From NCBI RefSeq assembly GCF_007004545.3, contig NZ_CP045503.2:528501-592500 (forward strand): a stretch of 64,000 bases of DNA, read 5' to 3'. Below are positions 8,295 through 18,230 of this stretch, piece by piece (the first letter of the stretch is position 1; every line of letters begins with the position of its first letter). The position numbers and the translations under genes are program-made. Origin of the DNA: Shewanella eurypsychrophilus (lineage in GTDB: Bacteria; Pseudomonadota; Gammaproteobacteria; Enterobacterales; Shewanellaceae). The notes beneath the pieces are model-generated. The model ran no database searches. It was not told the origin of the DNA and saw only the letters and a program-made list of their open reading frames with translations.

Positions 8295-9167
8295 CTATAT
8301 CACCTTCAAAAAGGCGGCAAGGATAGGATCTTCAAGCCGATTTTTTTTACAGCAGCATCCCAACTCGAAAGGGGGAATGTCTATAGGTGTGGGGATGATT
8401 TGAATACGATCTCTCACTGGGCTGTTAGTGATAACCACTTCAGGGGTAATACTGACGCCACAACCAAGTGCCACCATAGAGGCAATCGCTTCTTGTCCAG
8501 AGACTTGGGCATAAATATTAGGGATGAGCCCAAGTTGTTTAAACCAGTTGTCGATACGTCGCCTTCCCGGGCCGTGTTCAGGCACGATAAAGGGCAGGCG
8601 ATCCCAGGGAACATAAGACTCTGTTAATAGTTCTTGCACCTGACAACGGTATGTCGGGGCTATGATGACTAGAGGAATGTCATCTATCTTGGCGAAATAT
8701 AGATTTTCAGGGAAAGGGTCTGGTAGGGCGGCGATGGCGATATCGACGCGATTATTTTTGACTTCATTCACTGCGTTGGCGGCATCACCCGTTGTCAGGG
8801 TGATTTCAACCAAAGGGTGTTCACGTCTAAAACTATCGAGTAGCCCAGGCAGATGGCTATAAGCTGCAGTGACCGAGCAGTAAAGGTTTAGCCGACCTCT
8901 GAGCAGATCTTGCTTTGGGTCAATCTTGGTCTTAAGTTTGGTCCAATGATCTAGAGTCTGTTCGGCGAAGTGGCGGTATTCAACGCCAGCGCTGGTCAGG
9001 GACACACTGCGGTTATCACGTAGGAAAAGCTTGGCACCAACCTCATCTTCTAGCCTCTGCATGGCTCGGCTCAATGTCGATGGGCTGACATGCATCGCCT
9101 GAGCGGTTCTGGAAAAGTGTAGGCTTTCCGAGAGATGCAGGTAGAGTTTGATTGTTTTTATGTCCAT
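8295..9167 (-). CDS. ilvY: LysR-type activator IlvY
   Basis: A 290-residue LysR-type regulator divergent from ilvC. The HTH lies in the first 60 residues (HFSRTAQAMHVSPSTLSRAM) and the substrate-binding domain follows from about residue 90. In E. coli, IlvY activates ilvC when acetolactate or acetohydroxybutyrate accumulates. The frame is open 18 codons further upstream, but the usual IlvY start MDIKTIKLYL at 9167 has a GAGGT box 5-6 bases before it, and the longer start would cover the operator at 9207-9221. Confidence 0.92.
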   Translation of the reverse strand: MDIKTIKLYLHLSESLHFSRTAQAMHVSPSTLSRAMQRLEDEVGAKLFLRDNRSVSLTSAGVEYRHFAEQTLDHWTKLKTKIDPKQDLLRGRLNLYCSVTAAYSHLPGLLDSFRREHPLVEITLTTGDAANAVNEVKNNRVDIAIAALPDPFPENLYFAKIDDIPLVIIAPTYRCQVQELLTESYVPWDRLPFIVPEHGPGRRRIDNWFKQLGLIPNIYAQVSGQEAIASMVALGCGVSITPEVVITNSPVRDRIQIIPTPIDIPPFELGCCCKKNRLEDPILAAFLKVI

Positions 9168-9206
9168 TTTTACCTCATCAGGATTCAGGTGCCCAGCTAT
9201 TCGGTA

Positions 9207-9221
9207 TTGCAATATCTGCAA
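9207..9221. promoter_or_regulatory. Candidate IlvY operator
   Basis: TTGCA-N5-TGCAA, a perfect 5+5 inverted repeat in the 187-base interval between ilvY and ilvC. It resembles the TTGC...GCAA sites bound by IlvY in enterobacteria. The assignment rests on position and that resemblance. Confidence 0.6.
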
Positions 9222-9354
9222 CGCAGTATCCCGAATATATCATTTTAAGCAATCTAAATCATGAGCTATAGTGATCTCAATCACTGCTCTAGCGCATCTT
9301 ATTTCAGCGCGTGGAGCAAGTTTCCTAAATTCGATACAGAAGGTGGTATATCAG

Positions 9355-10836
9355 ATGGCTAACTATTTTAACTCTCTGAACTTGCGTCAACAATTAGAAC
9401 AGCTGGCACAGTGCCGCTTTATGGATCGTAATGAATTTAGTGAAGGCTGTGACTTCATTAAGGGCTGGAACATTGTCATTCTAGGCTGTGGTGCTCAAGG
9501 TCTAAATCAGGGCTTGAACATGCGTGACTCTGGTCTGAATATCGCTTATGCGCTTCGCGCCGAGGCGATTGAAGAGCAACGTGCTTCATATCAAAAAGCA
9601 ACCGGCAATGGTTTCCGCGTAGGCACTATCGAAGAGCTTATTCCCGATGCCGATCTCGTACTAAACTTGACGCCAGATAAGCAGCACACTAACGCTGTGA
9701 CGACTGTTATGCCGTTGATGAAGCAAGGCGCAACTCTGTCTTACTCTCACGGTTTCAATATCGTTGAAGAGGGGATGCAGGTTCGTGAAGACATCACAGT
9801 CATCATGGTCGCACCTAAGTGTCCTGGCACCGAAGTACGTGAAGAATATAAGCGTGGATTTGGTGTGCCGACTCTGATTGCGGTTCACCCTGAGAACGAC
9901 CCTCAAGGTCAAGGTTTCGATATCGCTAAGGCTTATGCCAGTGCAACAGGTGGCGACCGTGCGGGTGTGCTTCACTCATCATTCATTGCAGAAGTTAAGT
10001 CTGACCTTATGGGTGAGCAGACCATTCTTTGTGGCATGCTACAAACAGGCGCAATTCTTGGTTACGAGAAGATGGTTGCCGACGGTGTAGAGCCTGGTTA
10101 TGCAGCGAAACTGATTCAACAAGGTTGGGAAACAACCACTGAGGCGCTTAAGCATGGTGGTATTACCAACATGATGGATCGCCTGTCTAATCCAGCCAAG
10201 ATCAAAGCATTCGATATGGCTGACGAGTTAAAGGTCATTCTTGCTCCTCTGTTCGAAAAGCACATGGATGACATCATAGGTGGTGAGTTCTCTCGTACCA
10301 TGATGACCGATTGGGCTAATGATGATGCAAATTTGCTGAAGTGGCGCGCCGAGACGGGTGAAACCGCCTTCGAAAATGCCCCCGTTAGCGATGAAGATAT
10401 CGATGAGCAGACTTATTTCGATAAAGGTATCTTCCTTGTGGCCATGATTAAGGCGGGTGTTGAGCTAGCGTTCGATACTATGGTTTCTGCCGGTATCATC
10501 CAAGAGTCGGCTTATTATGAGTCGCTACATGAAACCCCACTTATTGCTAACACCATTGCGCGTAAGCGTCTCTATGAGATGAACGTGGTTATCTCAGATA
10601 CTGCAGAATACGGTTGTTACCTGTTTAACCATGCAGCCGTACCTATGCTGCGTGAATATGTACAGAACATGTCCCCAGAGTTCTTAGGCCGCGGACTAAC
10701 TGATAGCAACAATGGTGTCGATAACCAGCGCTTAATCGAAGTGAACGCCGCCATTCGTGGTACAGGCGTTGAAAAGATAGGTGCCGAGCTACGTGGTCAT
10801 ATGACGGCTATGCAGCAAATTGTCGAAGAGAAGTAA
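9355..10836 (+). CDS. ilvC: Ketol-acid reductoisomerase, class II
   Basis: A 493-residue class II (long) ketol-acid reductoisomerase, converting acetolactate or acetohydroxybutyrate to the dihydroxy acid with NADPH and Mg2+. The nucleotide-binding glycine motif GCGAQG is at 44-49, and two knotted C-terminal domains account for the length (491 in E. coli). The frame continues 28 codons upstream, but [10 protein letters not shown] matches the known N-terminus and has an AAGGTGG box about 8 bases away, so 9355 is chosen. It is transcribed divergently from ilvY with a candidate IlvY site between them. Confidence 0.96.
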   Translation: MANYFNSLNLRQQLEQLAQCRFMDRNEFSEGCDFIKGWNIVILGCGAQGLNQGLNMRDSGLNIAYALRAEAIEEQRASYQKATGNGFRVGTIEELIPDADLVLNLTPDKQHTNAVTTVMPLMKQGATLSYSHGFNIVEEGMQVREDITVIMVAPKCPGTEVREEYKRGFGVPTLIAVHPENDPQGQGFDIAKAYASATGGDRAGVLHSSFIAEVKSDLMGEQTILCGMLQTGAILGYEKMVADGVEPGYAAKLIQQGWETTTEALKHGGITNMMDRLSNPAKIKAFDMADELKVILAPLFEKHMDDIIGGEFSRTMMTDWANDDANLLKWRAETGETAFENAPVSDEDIDEQTYFDKGIFLVAMIKAGVELAFDTMVSAGIIQESAYYESLHETPLIANTIARKRLYEMNVVISDTAEYGCYLFNHAAVPMLREYVQNMSPEFLGRGLTDSNNGVDNQRLIEVNAAIRGTGVEKIGAELRGHMTAMQQIVEEK

Positions 10837-11060
10837 AAGATAATTTCAAGATAGAGGCTAGGTTACCGAGTCATTTAAAGCGCTGACTGAATGTTATCGT
10901 TTGAATATTGAAACTAAGTGTTTCTTCTCGGTAAAAGGTTTTTGTTGTGTTTTTTATTGGCTTTGTGGTATTGATTAATGGTCTTGAGAATTAATGATCT
11001 CGAGAGAGTTAATCAAACAGACACCGAATTTAAGCAAACTAATTAGGAAACAGTGTAAAC

Positions 11061-11156
11061 ATGATAAACCAAGCTGCCCTACTCATTATTGAGATTATTA
11101 CCGTGGTGATTATTAGATCACAGCGGGGGGCTCCCATGGCGCATCGAAACACCTAA
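11061..11156 (+). CDS. ilvL: ilvGMEDA operon leader peptide
   Basis: A 31-codon ORF that starts with an ATG after an AGGAAA box. Its first 18 residues contain seven Ile, two Leu and two Val in adjacent pairs (LLII, II, VVII). These are the control codons expected for multivalent attenuation by the three branched-chain amino acids. It ends 19 bases before the terminator arm at 11176. An antiterminator arm lies in its last third (AGCGGGGGG, 11122-11130) and can pair with CCCCCCGCT at 11178-11186. Ribosome stalling at the Ile/Leu/Val codons would favour that pairing. Confidence 0.93.
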   Translation: MINQAALLIIEIITVVIIRSQRGAPMAHRNT

Positions 11157-11175
11157 TTAGGTAAAGATTGCAACT

Positions 11176-11208
11176 AACCCCCCGCTCCGAAAGGACCGGG
11201 GGGTTTTT
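11176..11208 (+). terminator. ilv attenuator terminator
   Basis: AACCCCCCG pairs with CGGGGGGTT, enclosing a TCC-GAAA-GGA inner stem and followed by five T. The 5' arm is also complementary to 11122-11130 inside ilvL, giving the mutually exclusive antiterminator. It sits 81 bases before ilvG. Confidence 0.93.
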
Positions 11209-11289
11209 CGTTTAAAGCCCAGATGAAAGATAAGACTTAGGCTTTACCCTACAAATACTGGACAGTGAACGTTCAGCAAAGAGTGAGAG

Positions 11290-13029
11290 ATGCAAATGGA
11301 ACAAGGGCAGACACAGCAAGGTGATCCTAAAAACGGGCAAGCGGAGCAAGGCGAGACTCATTCCCCACAAAGGATGCGTGGTGCCGATGCGGTTATCAAG
11401 GCATTGGTCGACCATGGGGTCACTAATATCTTTGGTTATCCAGGTGGCGCTATTATGCCTATCTATGACGCACTCTATGGCGCTCCTGTTGAACACCTTC
11501 TTAGTCGTCATGAACAAGGTGCAGCTTTTGCGGCTCTAGGTTATGCCCGTGCGACAGGCAAGACAGGCGTGTGTTTTGCAACATCAGGTCCGGGGGCTAC
11601 CAATCTTGTTACTTCACTCGCTGATGCCTTGCTCGATTCGGTCCCTGTCGTTGCTATCACAGGTCAGGTCTCTACTGCCGTTATCGGGACTGATGCGTTT
11701 CAGGAGATCGATGTTCTGGGTATGTCGCTGTCGTGTACTAAACACAGCTTCATGGTGACAGAGATGGATCAGCTAGTGCCGACCCTTTATAAAGCCTTTG
11801 AGATAGCGGCATCCGGTCGACCAGGTCCTGTATTGGTTGATATTCCTAAAGATATTCAGATTGGCATGATGGAGTATAAGACTCCACAGCAAGAGAAAAT
11901 GTCGCTACCAGTATTTGAAAGTGCAGATATTGATGCTGCACTGACGCTGCTTAACCAAACCAAGAAACCTATGCTCTATGTGGGCGGTGGTGTCGGTATG
12001 GCCAAAGCCGTACCTGAGTTACGTGAATTTATTGAGGTGACTGGGATCCCCTCTGTGGCAACGCTTAAGGGTTTGGGCACTATTGAGAAAGAGACTGCAG
12101 GCTATTTAGGGATGTTGGGCATGCATGGCTCGAAAGCGGCAAATATTGCCGTTCAGGAGTGCGACTTATTAATCGTTGTCGGCGCACGTTTCGATGATCG
12201 GGTTACCGGTCGTTTAGCCTCTTTTGCCGAACACGCCAAGGTGATCCATCTAGATATCGATGCCGCAGAACTCGGTAAGCTACGCTTGCCGGAAGTCGCC
12301 ATTGCCGGTGATCTACGTCAGATACTGCCAGCATTGGCCACTGAGCTGGAAATCGCTCCTTGGTGCGCTGAAGTTGAGCTGCTAAAAGACGAGCATCAGT
12401 GGAATTATGACCGTCCCGGTGAGCTGATTTTTGCTCCTGCTATGCTGAAGCGCTTAGCAGATAAGCTGCCAGAGGATAGTGCGGTATGTTGTGATGTAGG
12501 TCAGCATCAGATGTGGGTGGCGCAGCATATGTGGTTCCGTAATCCTGAAGATCATCTATCTAGTTCAGGCCTTGGCACCATGGGGTTCGGTTTACCAGCC
12601 GCTATTGGCGCTAAGGTTTCTCGTCCCGATGCTACCGTGGTTGCCGTTTCTGGCGATGGCTCATTTATGATGAACGTACAGGAACTCACTACGATTAAGC
12701 GTCGTAAGTTAGCGGTAAAAATTCTGCTTATCGACAACCAAAAGTTGGGCATGGTGAAACAGTGGCAGCAGCTGTTCTTTGAAGAGCGCTATAGCGAGAC
12801 TGACCTTTCCGATAACCCGGACTTTGTCACCTTGGCATCGGCATTCGATATCCCCGGCCGTACCATCACCACAACAGATCAAGTGGAAGAAGCGTTAGAG
12901 CACTTAGTCAACTGTGAAGGCCCATACCTGCTGCATGTGAAAATAGATGACGCTCACAATGTCTGGCCGCTCGTCCCACCAGGAGCTTGTAACAGAGACA
13001 TGATGGAAGAGATGGATAAACAGACTTAA
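11290..13029 (+). CDS. ilvG: Acetolactate synthase II large subunit
   Basis: A 579-residue thiamine-diphosphate enzyme that condenses two pyruvates, or pyruvate with 2-oxobutyrate. The N-terminal TPP domain has [10 protein letters not shown] and the catalytic-Glu block RHEQGAAF (about residue 74). A central FAD/DHAP domain follows, then the TPP/Mg motif SGDGSFMMN (about 455) ending with the asparagine in LLIDNQ. About 28 Gln-rich residues precede the point where E. coli IlvG begins. The start could be 11290 or the ATG two codons later (11296), which sits better spaced (6 bases) from GAGAG. The reading frame is intact, unlike E. coli K-12 ilvG. Its last 20 bases before the end region recur downstream (see repeat 12998-13094). 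Confidence 0.95.
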   Translation: MQMEQGQTQQGDPKNGQAEQGETHSPQRMRGADAVIKALVDHGVTNIFGYPGGAIMPIYDALYGAPVEHLLSRHEQGAAFAALGYARATGKTGVCFATSGPGATNLVTSLADALLDSVPVVAITGQVSTAVIGTDAFQEIDVLGMSLSCTKHSFMVTEMDQLVPTLYKAFEIAASGRPGPVLVDIPKDIQIGMMEYKTPQQEKMSLPVFESADIDAALTLLNQTKKPMLYVGGGVGMAKAVPELREFIEVTGIPSVATLKGLGTIEKETAGYLGMLGMHGSKAANIAVQECDLLIVVGARFDDRVTGRLASFAEHAKVIHLDIDAAELGKLRLPEVAIAGDLRQILPALATELEIAPWCAEVELLKDEHQWNYDRPGELIFAPAMLKRLADKLPEDSAVCCDVGQHQMWVAQHMWFRNPEDHLSSSGLGTMGFGLPAAIGAKVSRPDATVVAVSGDGSFMMNVQELTTIKRRKLAVKILLIDNQKLGMVKQWQQLFFEERYSETDLSDNPDFVTLASAFDIPGRTITTTDQVEEALEHLVNCEGPYLLHVKIDDAHNVWPLVPPGACNRDMMEEMDKQT

Positions 13030-13094
13030 CGCTGTGTGGTCACTCATCCCACAAGAATCGTGCTTATAGTCACGACATGATGGAAGAGATGGAT
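12998..13094 (+). repeat. Duplicated 3' end of ilvG
   Basis: A 20-base stretch at the end of ilvG (12998-13017) recurs exactly at 13075-13094, offset 77 bases. Both copies run into TTAACGC; the first has eight extra bases before it. The second copy lies in the ilvG-ilvM gap and is not part of either gene. Confidence 0.8.
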
Positions 13095-13137
13095 TAACGC
13101 ACAAAGCAGGTAAAGAACAAGTGGATAGGGAGTAGAG

Positions 13138-13365
13138 ATGAGTTATCAATTGAGCTTAACCTTAGTACAGCAGCCTGAAGTGTTGGAGCGTGTATTGAGA
13201 GTGGTGCGTCATCGTGGTTTTAAGGTGACCAAGATGGAGATGCAGCTAGCAGATGACACTGCACTGCTACACATGCAGGTTGAGAGTGACCGAGCGATTG
13301 AATTATTAACCAATCAAATAGAGAAGCTTTATGACGTTATTAATTGCCAAGTGAAGCTTCAGTGA
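13138..13365 (+). CDS. ilvM: Acetolactate synthase II small subunit
   Basis: A 75-residue ACT-domain protein that partners IlvG, as in enterobacterial isozyme II, where it activates and stabilises the large subunit. The single ACT fold covers almost the whole length (QLSLTLVQQPEVLERVLRVV at the start). It follows ilvG by 108 bases with an AGGGAG box 5 bases before the ATG. Confidence 0.93.
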   Translation: MSYQLSLTLVQQPEVLERVLRVVRHRGFKVTKMEMQLADDTALLHMQVESDRAIELLTNQIEKLYDVINCQVKLQ

Positions 13366-13463
13366 GCAGTGAGTAGATCATTAGGCCCGATTTTAAATTT
13401 AGATAACGTACAGCGAAAAGCTAAAGCATTGCAGTAGCTATTGTAGAGAGTGAGGAGATTGAG

Positions 13464-14387
13464 ATGACCGCGAAGAAAGCAGAGTTTATATGGTTTAATG
13501 GTGAGATGATGCCTTGGGGTGATGCTAAGGTGCATGTTATGTCCCATGGCCTACATTATGGCTCGTCTGTCTTCGAGGGGATCCGTGTCTATGATACCCA
13601 TATCGGTCCCGCGGGGTTTCGTCTAACCGACCATGTTCAGCGTCTGTTCGATTCGGCTAAGATCTATCGTATGCCAATTCCTTATACATTAGATGAACTG
13701 ATGCAAGCCTGCAGTGATAGTGTGCAGCAAAATGGCCTCAAGAGTGCCTACATTCGTCCGTTAGCTTTTTATGGTGATGTAGGCATGGGGATCACCCCAC
13801 CTAAAGATGCCGTGTGTGATGTTATGGTCGCAGCCTTTCCCTGGGGAGCCTATTTAGGTGAAGACAGTATGGAAGCGGGTGTTGATGTTGCCGTCAGCTC
13901 CTGGAACCGACTCGCGCCCAATACCATACCTACGGGCGCCAAAGCGGGGGGGAATTATTTGTCATCGATTCAGATCTCGACAGAGGCAAAACGCAACGGT
14001 TTCGATGAAGGTATCGCACTCGATGTAAATGGCCTGGTGAGTGAAGGTGCAGGTGCCAACCTATTTGTGGTAAAAAAAGGTAAAATCTATACGCCGCCAG
14101 CGACCGCTGCCATTTTGATGGGCTTGACCCGAGATAGCATCATGATCTTGGCTCGTGATAAGGGCTATGAAGTTGTTGAAGAGGCGATGTCACGAGAGTT
14201 TCTCTACCTTGCTGACGAGATATTTATGACCGGCACAGCCGCAGAAATTGTGCCTGTACGTAGCGTAGATAGAATTGAAGTGGGTACGGGCAAACGTGGC
14301 CCGATCACTAAGTCGATTCAGGACAGTTTCTTCGGCCTGTTTAATGGTGAGACCGAAGACAAGTGGGGTTGGTTAGAGGTTTTATAA
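13464..14387 (+). CDS. ilvE: Branched-chain amino acid aminotransferase
   Basis: A 307-residue fold-type IV PLP aminotransferase that carries out the last step of Ile, Leu and Val synthesis with glutamate. The PLP lysine is Lys160 in PTGAKAGGNYLSS. SHGLHYGSSVFEGIR at 27-41 and the C-terminal TGTAAEIVPV block are typical of IlvE. The start has a GAGGAG box 7 bases upstream. Its position between ilvM and ilvD reproduces the E. coli ilvGMEDA order. Confidence 0.95.
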   Translation: MTAKKAEFIWFNGEMMPWGDAKVHVMSHGLHYGSSVFEGIRVYDTHIGPAGFRLTDHVQRLFDSAKIYRMPIPYTLDELMQACSDSVQQNGLKSAYIRPLAFYGDVGMGITPPKDAVCDVMVAAFPWGAYLGEDSMEAGVDVAVSSWNRLAPNTIPTGAKAGGNYLSSIQISTEAKRNGFDEGIALDVNGLVSEGAGANLFVVKKGKIYTPPATAAILMGLTRDSIMILARDKGYEVVEEAMSREFLYLADEIFMTGTAAEIVPVRSVDRIEVGTGKRGPITKSIQDSFFGLFNGETEDKWGWLEVL

Positions 14388-14540
14388 AAGAAGGTTTTAG
14401 GTTTTAGAACCTAGGTCCTAGGAAAGCAAAAAATACAGCAGCCTAAGAGTTGACTCTTGGACTTAAAAATTAATTTGAAGGTAAGATTGAGTCGTTTCTT
14501 CATCCTAGGAACTCGTACCTTCTCAATAAGGACAATCGCA

Positions 14541-16391
14541 ATGCCAAAATTACGTTCAGCTACCAGTACCGAAGGTCGTAACATGGCCGGAGCTCGCGCC
14601 CTATGGCGTGCAACCGGCGTTAAAGATGGTGATTTTGGTAAGCCAATTATTGCGATTTCCAACTCTTTCACTCAATTTGTTCCCGGCCATGTACACCTTA
14701 AAGACATGGGCTCATTAGTCGCCGGTGCTATCGAAGAAGCGGGCGGAATTGCCAAAGAGTTTAATACTATCGCGGTAGATGACGGTATTGCCATGGGTCA
14801 TGGCGGTATGTTGTACAGCTTGCCATCGCGTGATCTTATTGCTGACAGCGTCGAGTACATGGTTAATGCCCACTGCGCCGACGCGTTAGTGTGTATCTCC
14901 AACTGTGACAAAATTACCCCAGGCATGCTGATGGCGGCATTACGTCTAAATATTCCGGTAATTTTCGTCTCCGGTGGCCCAATGGAAGCGGGCAAGACTA
15001 AGCTTTCTGACAAGATCATCAAGCTCGACTTAGTTGATGCAATGGTGGCTGGCGCTGACAGTCGCGTATCGGATGCTGACAGTGAACAAATCGAACGTAG
15101 TGCTTGCCCTACTTGTGGGTCATGCTCCGGTATGTTTACCGCCAACTCGATGAACTGCTTAACCGAAGCCTTAGGTTTATCTCTGCCTGGTAATGGTTCA
15201 ATGCTGGCGACACATGCAGATCGTCGCGAACTTTTCTTAGAAGCGGGTCGCCGCATCATGGATCTTGCGACCCGTTATTATAGAGATGACGATGAGTCAG
15301 CGCTGCCGCGTAACATAGCTAACTTCAAGGCGTTCGAAAATGCCACGGTCTTAGATATCGCCATGGGCGGATCGAGTAACACGGTATTGCACCTGATAGC
15401 CGCGGCTCATGAGGCAGAAGTTGATTTCACCATGGCTGATATCGACAGACTTTCACGTAAAGTGCCTCATCTGTGTAAAGTAGCCCCAGCGACACCAGAA
15501 TACCATATGGAAGACGTGCATCGTGCCGGTGGCGTGATGGGGATTTTGGGCGAGCTCGATAGAGCGGGCTTGCTCCATAACGACGCATATCATGTTGCAG
15601 GTAAGAGTTTAAAAGACGTATTAGCCAAATGGGACATTGCTCAAAGCGATGATGCAAGCGTACATAAGTTTTACTCAGCGGGCCCTGCCGGCATTCCAAC
15701 GACTAAGGCATTTAGCCAATCTTGTCGCTGGGATAGCGTAGATGATGACCGCGAAGCTGGTTGTATCCGCAAGCGTGAGTTTGCCTTCAGTCAAGAAGGT
15801 GGTTTGGCTGTCCTTGCCGGTAATATCGCACTCGATGGTTGTATTGTTAAGACCGCAGGTGTCGATGAAGAAAATCATATTTTTATTGGCTCGGCTCGCG
15901 TTTATGAAAGCCAAGATGACGCGGTTGCAGGTATTTTAAATGGTGAAGTGGTAGCCGGTGATGTGGTGGTTATTCGCTATGAAGGCCCTAAGGGAGGCCC
16001 TGGTATGCAGGAGATGCTTTACCCGACCAGTTACCTTAAGTCACGTGGCCTGGGTAAGGCTTGTGCCCTTATCACAGATGGTCGTTTCTCCGGTGGTACT
16101 TCAGGCCTGTCTATCGGCCATGTTTCTCCAGAAGCTGCGGCTGGTGGCACCATAGGTCTGGTTGAGACCGGTGACAGAATTGAAATTGATATTCCGGCTC
16201 GCTCGATCAAACTTGCTATCAGCGATACTGAGTTAGCGGCTCGTCGCACTGCAATGGAAGGCCGTGGTAAGCAAGCGTGGAAGCCAGTGAATCGTGAACG
16301 CTCTGTTTCTCTGGCACTCAAGGCCTATGCACTTCTTGCAACCAGTGCCGATAAAGGTGCTGTGCGAGATGTAACCATGCTGGAGGATTAA
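14541..16391 (+). CDS. ilvD: Dihydroxy-acid dehydratase
   Basis: A 616-residue iron-sulfur dehydratase, the same length as E. coli IlvD, that turns the dihydroxy acids into 2-oxo acids. The cysteine motifs SNCDKITPG and [12 protein letters not shown], which bind the cluster, and the C-terminal GRFSGGTSG block are present. The frame is open 28 codons further up, but [10 protein letters not shown] has an AAGGA box 9 bases before it and is the family start. It ends one base before the ilvA start. Confidence 0.96.
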   Translation: MPKLRSATSTEGRNMAGARALWRATGVKDGDFGKPIIAISNSFTQFVPGHVHLKDMGSLVAGAIEEAGGIAKEFNTIAVDDGIAMGHGGMLYSLPSRDLIADSVEYMVNAHCADALVCISNCDKITPGMLMAALRLNIPVIFVSGGPMEAGKTKLSDKIIKLDLVDAMVAGADSRVSDADSEQIERSACPTCGSCSGMFTANSMNCLTEALGLSLPGNGSMLATHADRRELFLEAGRRIMDLATRYYRDDDESALPRNIANFKAFENATVLDIAMGGSSNTVLHLIAAAHEAEVDFTMADIDRLSRKVPHLCKVAPATPEYHMEDVHRAGGVMGILGELDRAGLLHNDAYHVAGKSLKDVLAKWDIAQSDDASVHKFYSAGPAGIPTTKAFSQSCRWDSVDDDREAGCIRKREFAFSQEGGLAVLAGNIALDGCIVKTAGVDEENHIFIGSARVYESQDDAVAGILNGEVVAGDVVVIRYEGPKGGPGMQEMLYPTSYLKSRGLGKACALITDGRFSGGTSGLSIGHVSPEAAAGGTIGLVETGDRIEIDIPARSIKLAISDTELAARRTAMEGRGKQAWKPVNRERSVSLALKAYALLATSADKGAVRDVTMLED

Positions 16392-16392
16392 T

Positions 16393-17967
16393 ATGACGAC
16401 TCTTGCTTCAAGCTCACAAGAAGGTTCAACCACAAACTTGCAAGTGGATTTGGCTCACTATTATCTGCAGAAGACCTTGCTGTCTTCTGTCTATGATGTG
16501 GCCAAAGTTACCCCACTCTCTAGCTTAAATAAATTGTCAGCTCGTCTAGGTTGCCAGGTGTTTCTTAAGCGTGAGGATATGCAGCCAGTACACTCTTTTA
16601 AGCTGCGTGGCGCTTACAATAAAATATCTGAATTGACTAGCGATGAGTGTCAATCTGGCGTGGTATGTGCCTCTGCGGGCAATCATGCTCAAGGGGTTGC
16701 CATGTCGGCAGTCGCTCGTGGTATTAGCGCCGTTATCGTGATGCCAGAAACCACACCAGAGATTAAAGTTGATGCGGTTAGACGTCTCGGCGGTAAAGTC
16801 GTTCTCCACGGTCAGGCATTCGATCAGGCCAATGCTCATGCTCAAAAACTCGCCGAGACTGAAGGGCGAGTGTATGTCGCGCCATTTGATGATGAGGCGG
16901 TGATTGCCGGTCAAGGAACCGTCGCTCAAGAGATGCTGCAGCAGCAAAGAGATTTAGAGATTGTTTTTGTACCCGTTGGTGGTGGTGGCCTGATCGCCGG
17001 TATTGCCGCATTTTATAAAGCCGTTATGCCCCAAGTTAAAATCATCGGTGTAGAGCCGGAAGATTCTGCTTGCTTGAAAGCAGCACTGCAAGCCGATGAA
17101 CGTGTGGTCCTGTCTCAAGTTGGCTTATTTGCCGATGGTGTGGCCGTTAAGCAGATCGGCGCTGCGCCATTTGAAGTCGCTCGTCAGTATGTGGATGGGG
17201 TGATAACCGTAAGCTCAGATGAGATCTGTGCTGCGGTTAAAGATATTTTCGAAGATACTCGCGCCATCGCCGAGCCAGCCGGTGCACTATCACTTGCCGG
17301 TCTCAAGAAATATATGGGTGATGCCGGTCAAGGCGAGAAAGTGGCCGCCATTCTCAGTGGCGCCAATGTTAACTTTCATAGCCTGAGATATATCTCCGAG
17401 CGCTGTGAACTTGGAGAGAAAAAAGAGGCTATTCTGGCGGTTAAAGTCCCTGAACGTCCTGGTATCTTTCTGCGTTTTTGTGAGCTGTTAGAAAAACGCG
17501 TGATGACCGAATTTAACTATCGATTTAGCAGTCGCGATAAAGCGGTGGTTTTTGCTGGGATCCGTTTGTCTGAAGGGCAGAGTGAGCTCGATGAGATCAT
17601 CGCTAGGCTGGAGAATGATGGTTTTGAAGTTCAAGATCTCTCCCATGATGAAACCGCTAAGTTACATGTTCGCTATATGGTGGGCGGTCTGCCACCAGAG
17701 GAGCTTGATGAGCGGTTACTTAGCTTCGAGTTCCCAGAGCATCCAGGCGCGCTATTTAAGTTTCTGACTACTCTGCAGAGCAAATGGAATATTAGTTTGT
17801 TCCATTACCGCAACCACGGCGCCGCTTTTGGTAAGGTATTAGCAGGTTTTGAGGTTCCTGAATCTGATAATGAGGCTTTCCAGCAGTTTTTGACTGAGCT
17901 TGGATTTGTGTATCAGGAGGAGACTAATAGCCCTGCCTATAAGCTCTTCTTGGATAATAGAGAGTAA
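16393..17967 (+). CDS. ilvA: Biosynthetic threonine ammonia-lyase
   Basis: A 524-residue threonine deaminase making 2-oxobutyrate for isoleucine. The catalytic PLP domain (about 40-345) has Lys70 in HSFKLRGAYN and the glycine loop VGGGGL. Two tandem ACT-like regulatory domains (about 360-430 and 455-520) mark the Ile-inhibited, Val-activated biosynthetic type. The ATG is one base after the ilvD stop, and its GGAGG box lies inside the end of ilvD, so the two are probably translationally coupled. A strong terminator follows. Confidence 0.95.
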   Translation: MTTLASSSQEGSTTNLQVDLAHYYLQKTLLSSVYDVAKVTPLSSLNKLSARLGCQVFLKREDMQPVHSFKLRGAYNKISELTSDECQSGVVCASAGNHAQGVAMSAVARGISAVIVMPETTPEIKVDAVRRLGGKVVLHGQAFDQANAHAQKLAETEGRVYVAPFDDEAVIAGQGTVAQEMLQQQRDLEIVFVPVGGGGLIAGIAAFYKAVMPQVKIIGVEPEDSACLKAALQADERVVLSQVGLFADGVAVKQIGAAPFEVARQYVDGVITVSSDEICAAVKDIFEDTRAIAEPAGALSLAGLKKYMGDAGQGEKVAAILSGANVNFHSLRYISERCELGEKKEAILAVKVPERPGIFLRFCELLEKRVMTEFNYRFSSRDKAVVFAGIRLSEGQSELDEIIARLENDGFEVQDLSHDETAKLHVRYMVGGLPPEELDERLLSFEFPEHPGALFKFLTTLQSKWNISLFHYRNHGAAFGKVLAGFEVPESDNEAFQQFLTELGFVYQEETNSPAYKLFLDNRE

Positions 17968-18004
17968 GTCTTGTGAGACTCATGGTGTAAGCATTTATAA
18001 GAAG

Positions 18005-18026
18005 GGACGCATTTGCGTCCTTTTTT
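18005..18026 (+). terminator. Terminator of the ilvGMEDA operon
   Basis: A perfect GGACGC/GCGTCC stem with a four-base loop is followed by six T, 37 bases after the ilvA stop. Confidence 0.88.
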
Positions 18027-18039
18027 ATGATATGGTCAA

Positions 18040-18061
18040 TATTCAAACACTAGTTTGAATA
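18040..18061. promoter_or_regulatory. Palindrome upstream of the class V aminotransferase
   Basis: TATTCAAAC and GTTTGAATA form perfect 9-base arms around a four-base spacer, 170 bases before the gene at 18231. The symmetry and AT-rich setting suit a repressor or activator site; the regulator is unknown. Confidence 0.4.
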
Positions 18062-18230
18062 TGAGTTAGCCTTAAGTCCACTTGCGCTAAACTGCAATCA
18101 AGATGATAGTAAAAACAAGATGCCAAAAGGCACATAGTACGAATACTGTTAATACGTAGGGAGTTAGCTATAGCGATAGTTAGGCTGAACAAATAGTTAA
18201 TACCACATAATCTAGAGTTTTCGAGGAAAT

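Noticed and set aside
8202..8627. Open frame on the plus strand opposite ilvY
   Set aside because: It lies antisense to a well-supported LysR gene and has no recognisable domain.
14457..14540. 28-codon N-terminal extension of ilvD
   Set aside because: The ATG at 14541 has a good AAGGA box and gives the exact E. coli length; the extension is not family-like.
14798..16433. Several antisense open frames across ilvD
   Set aside because: They are shadows of a conserved gene, with no supporting start signals or homology.
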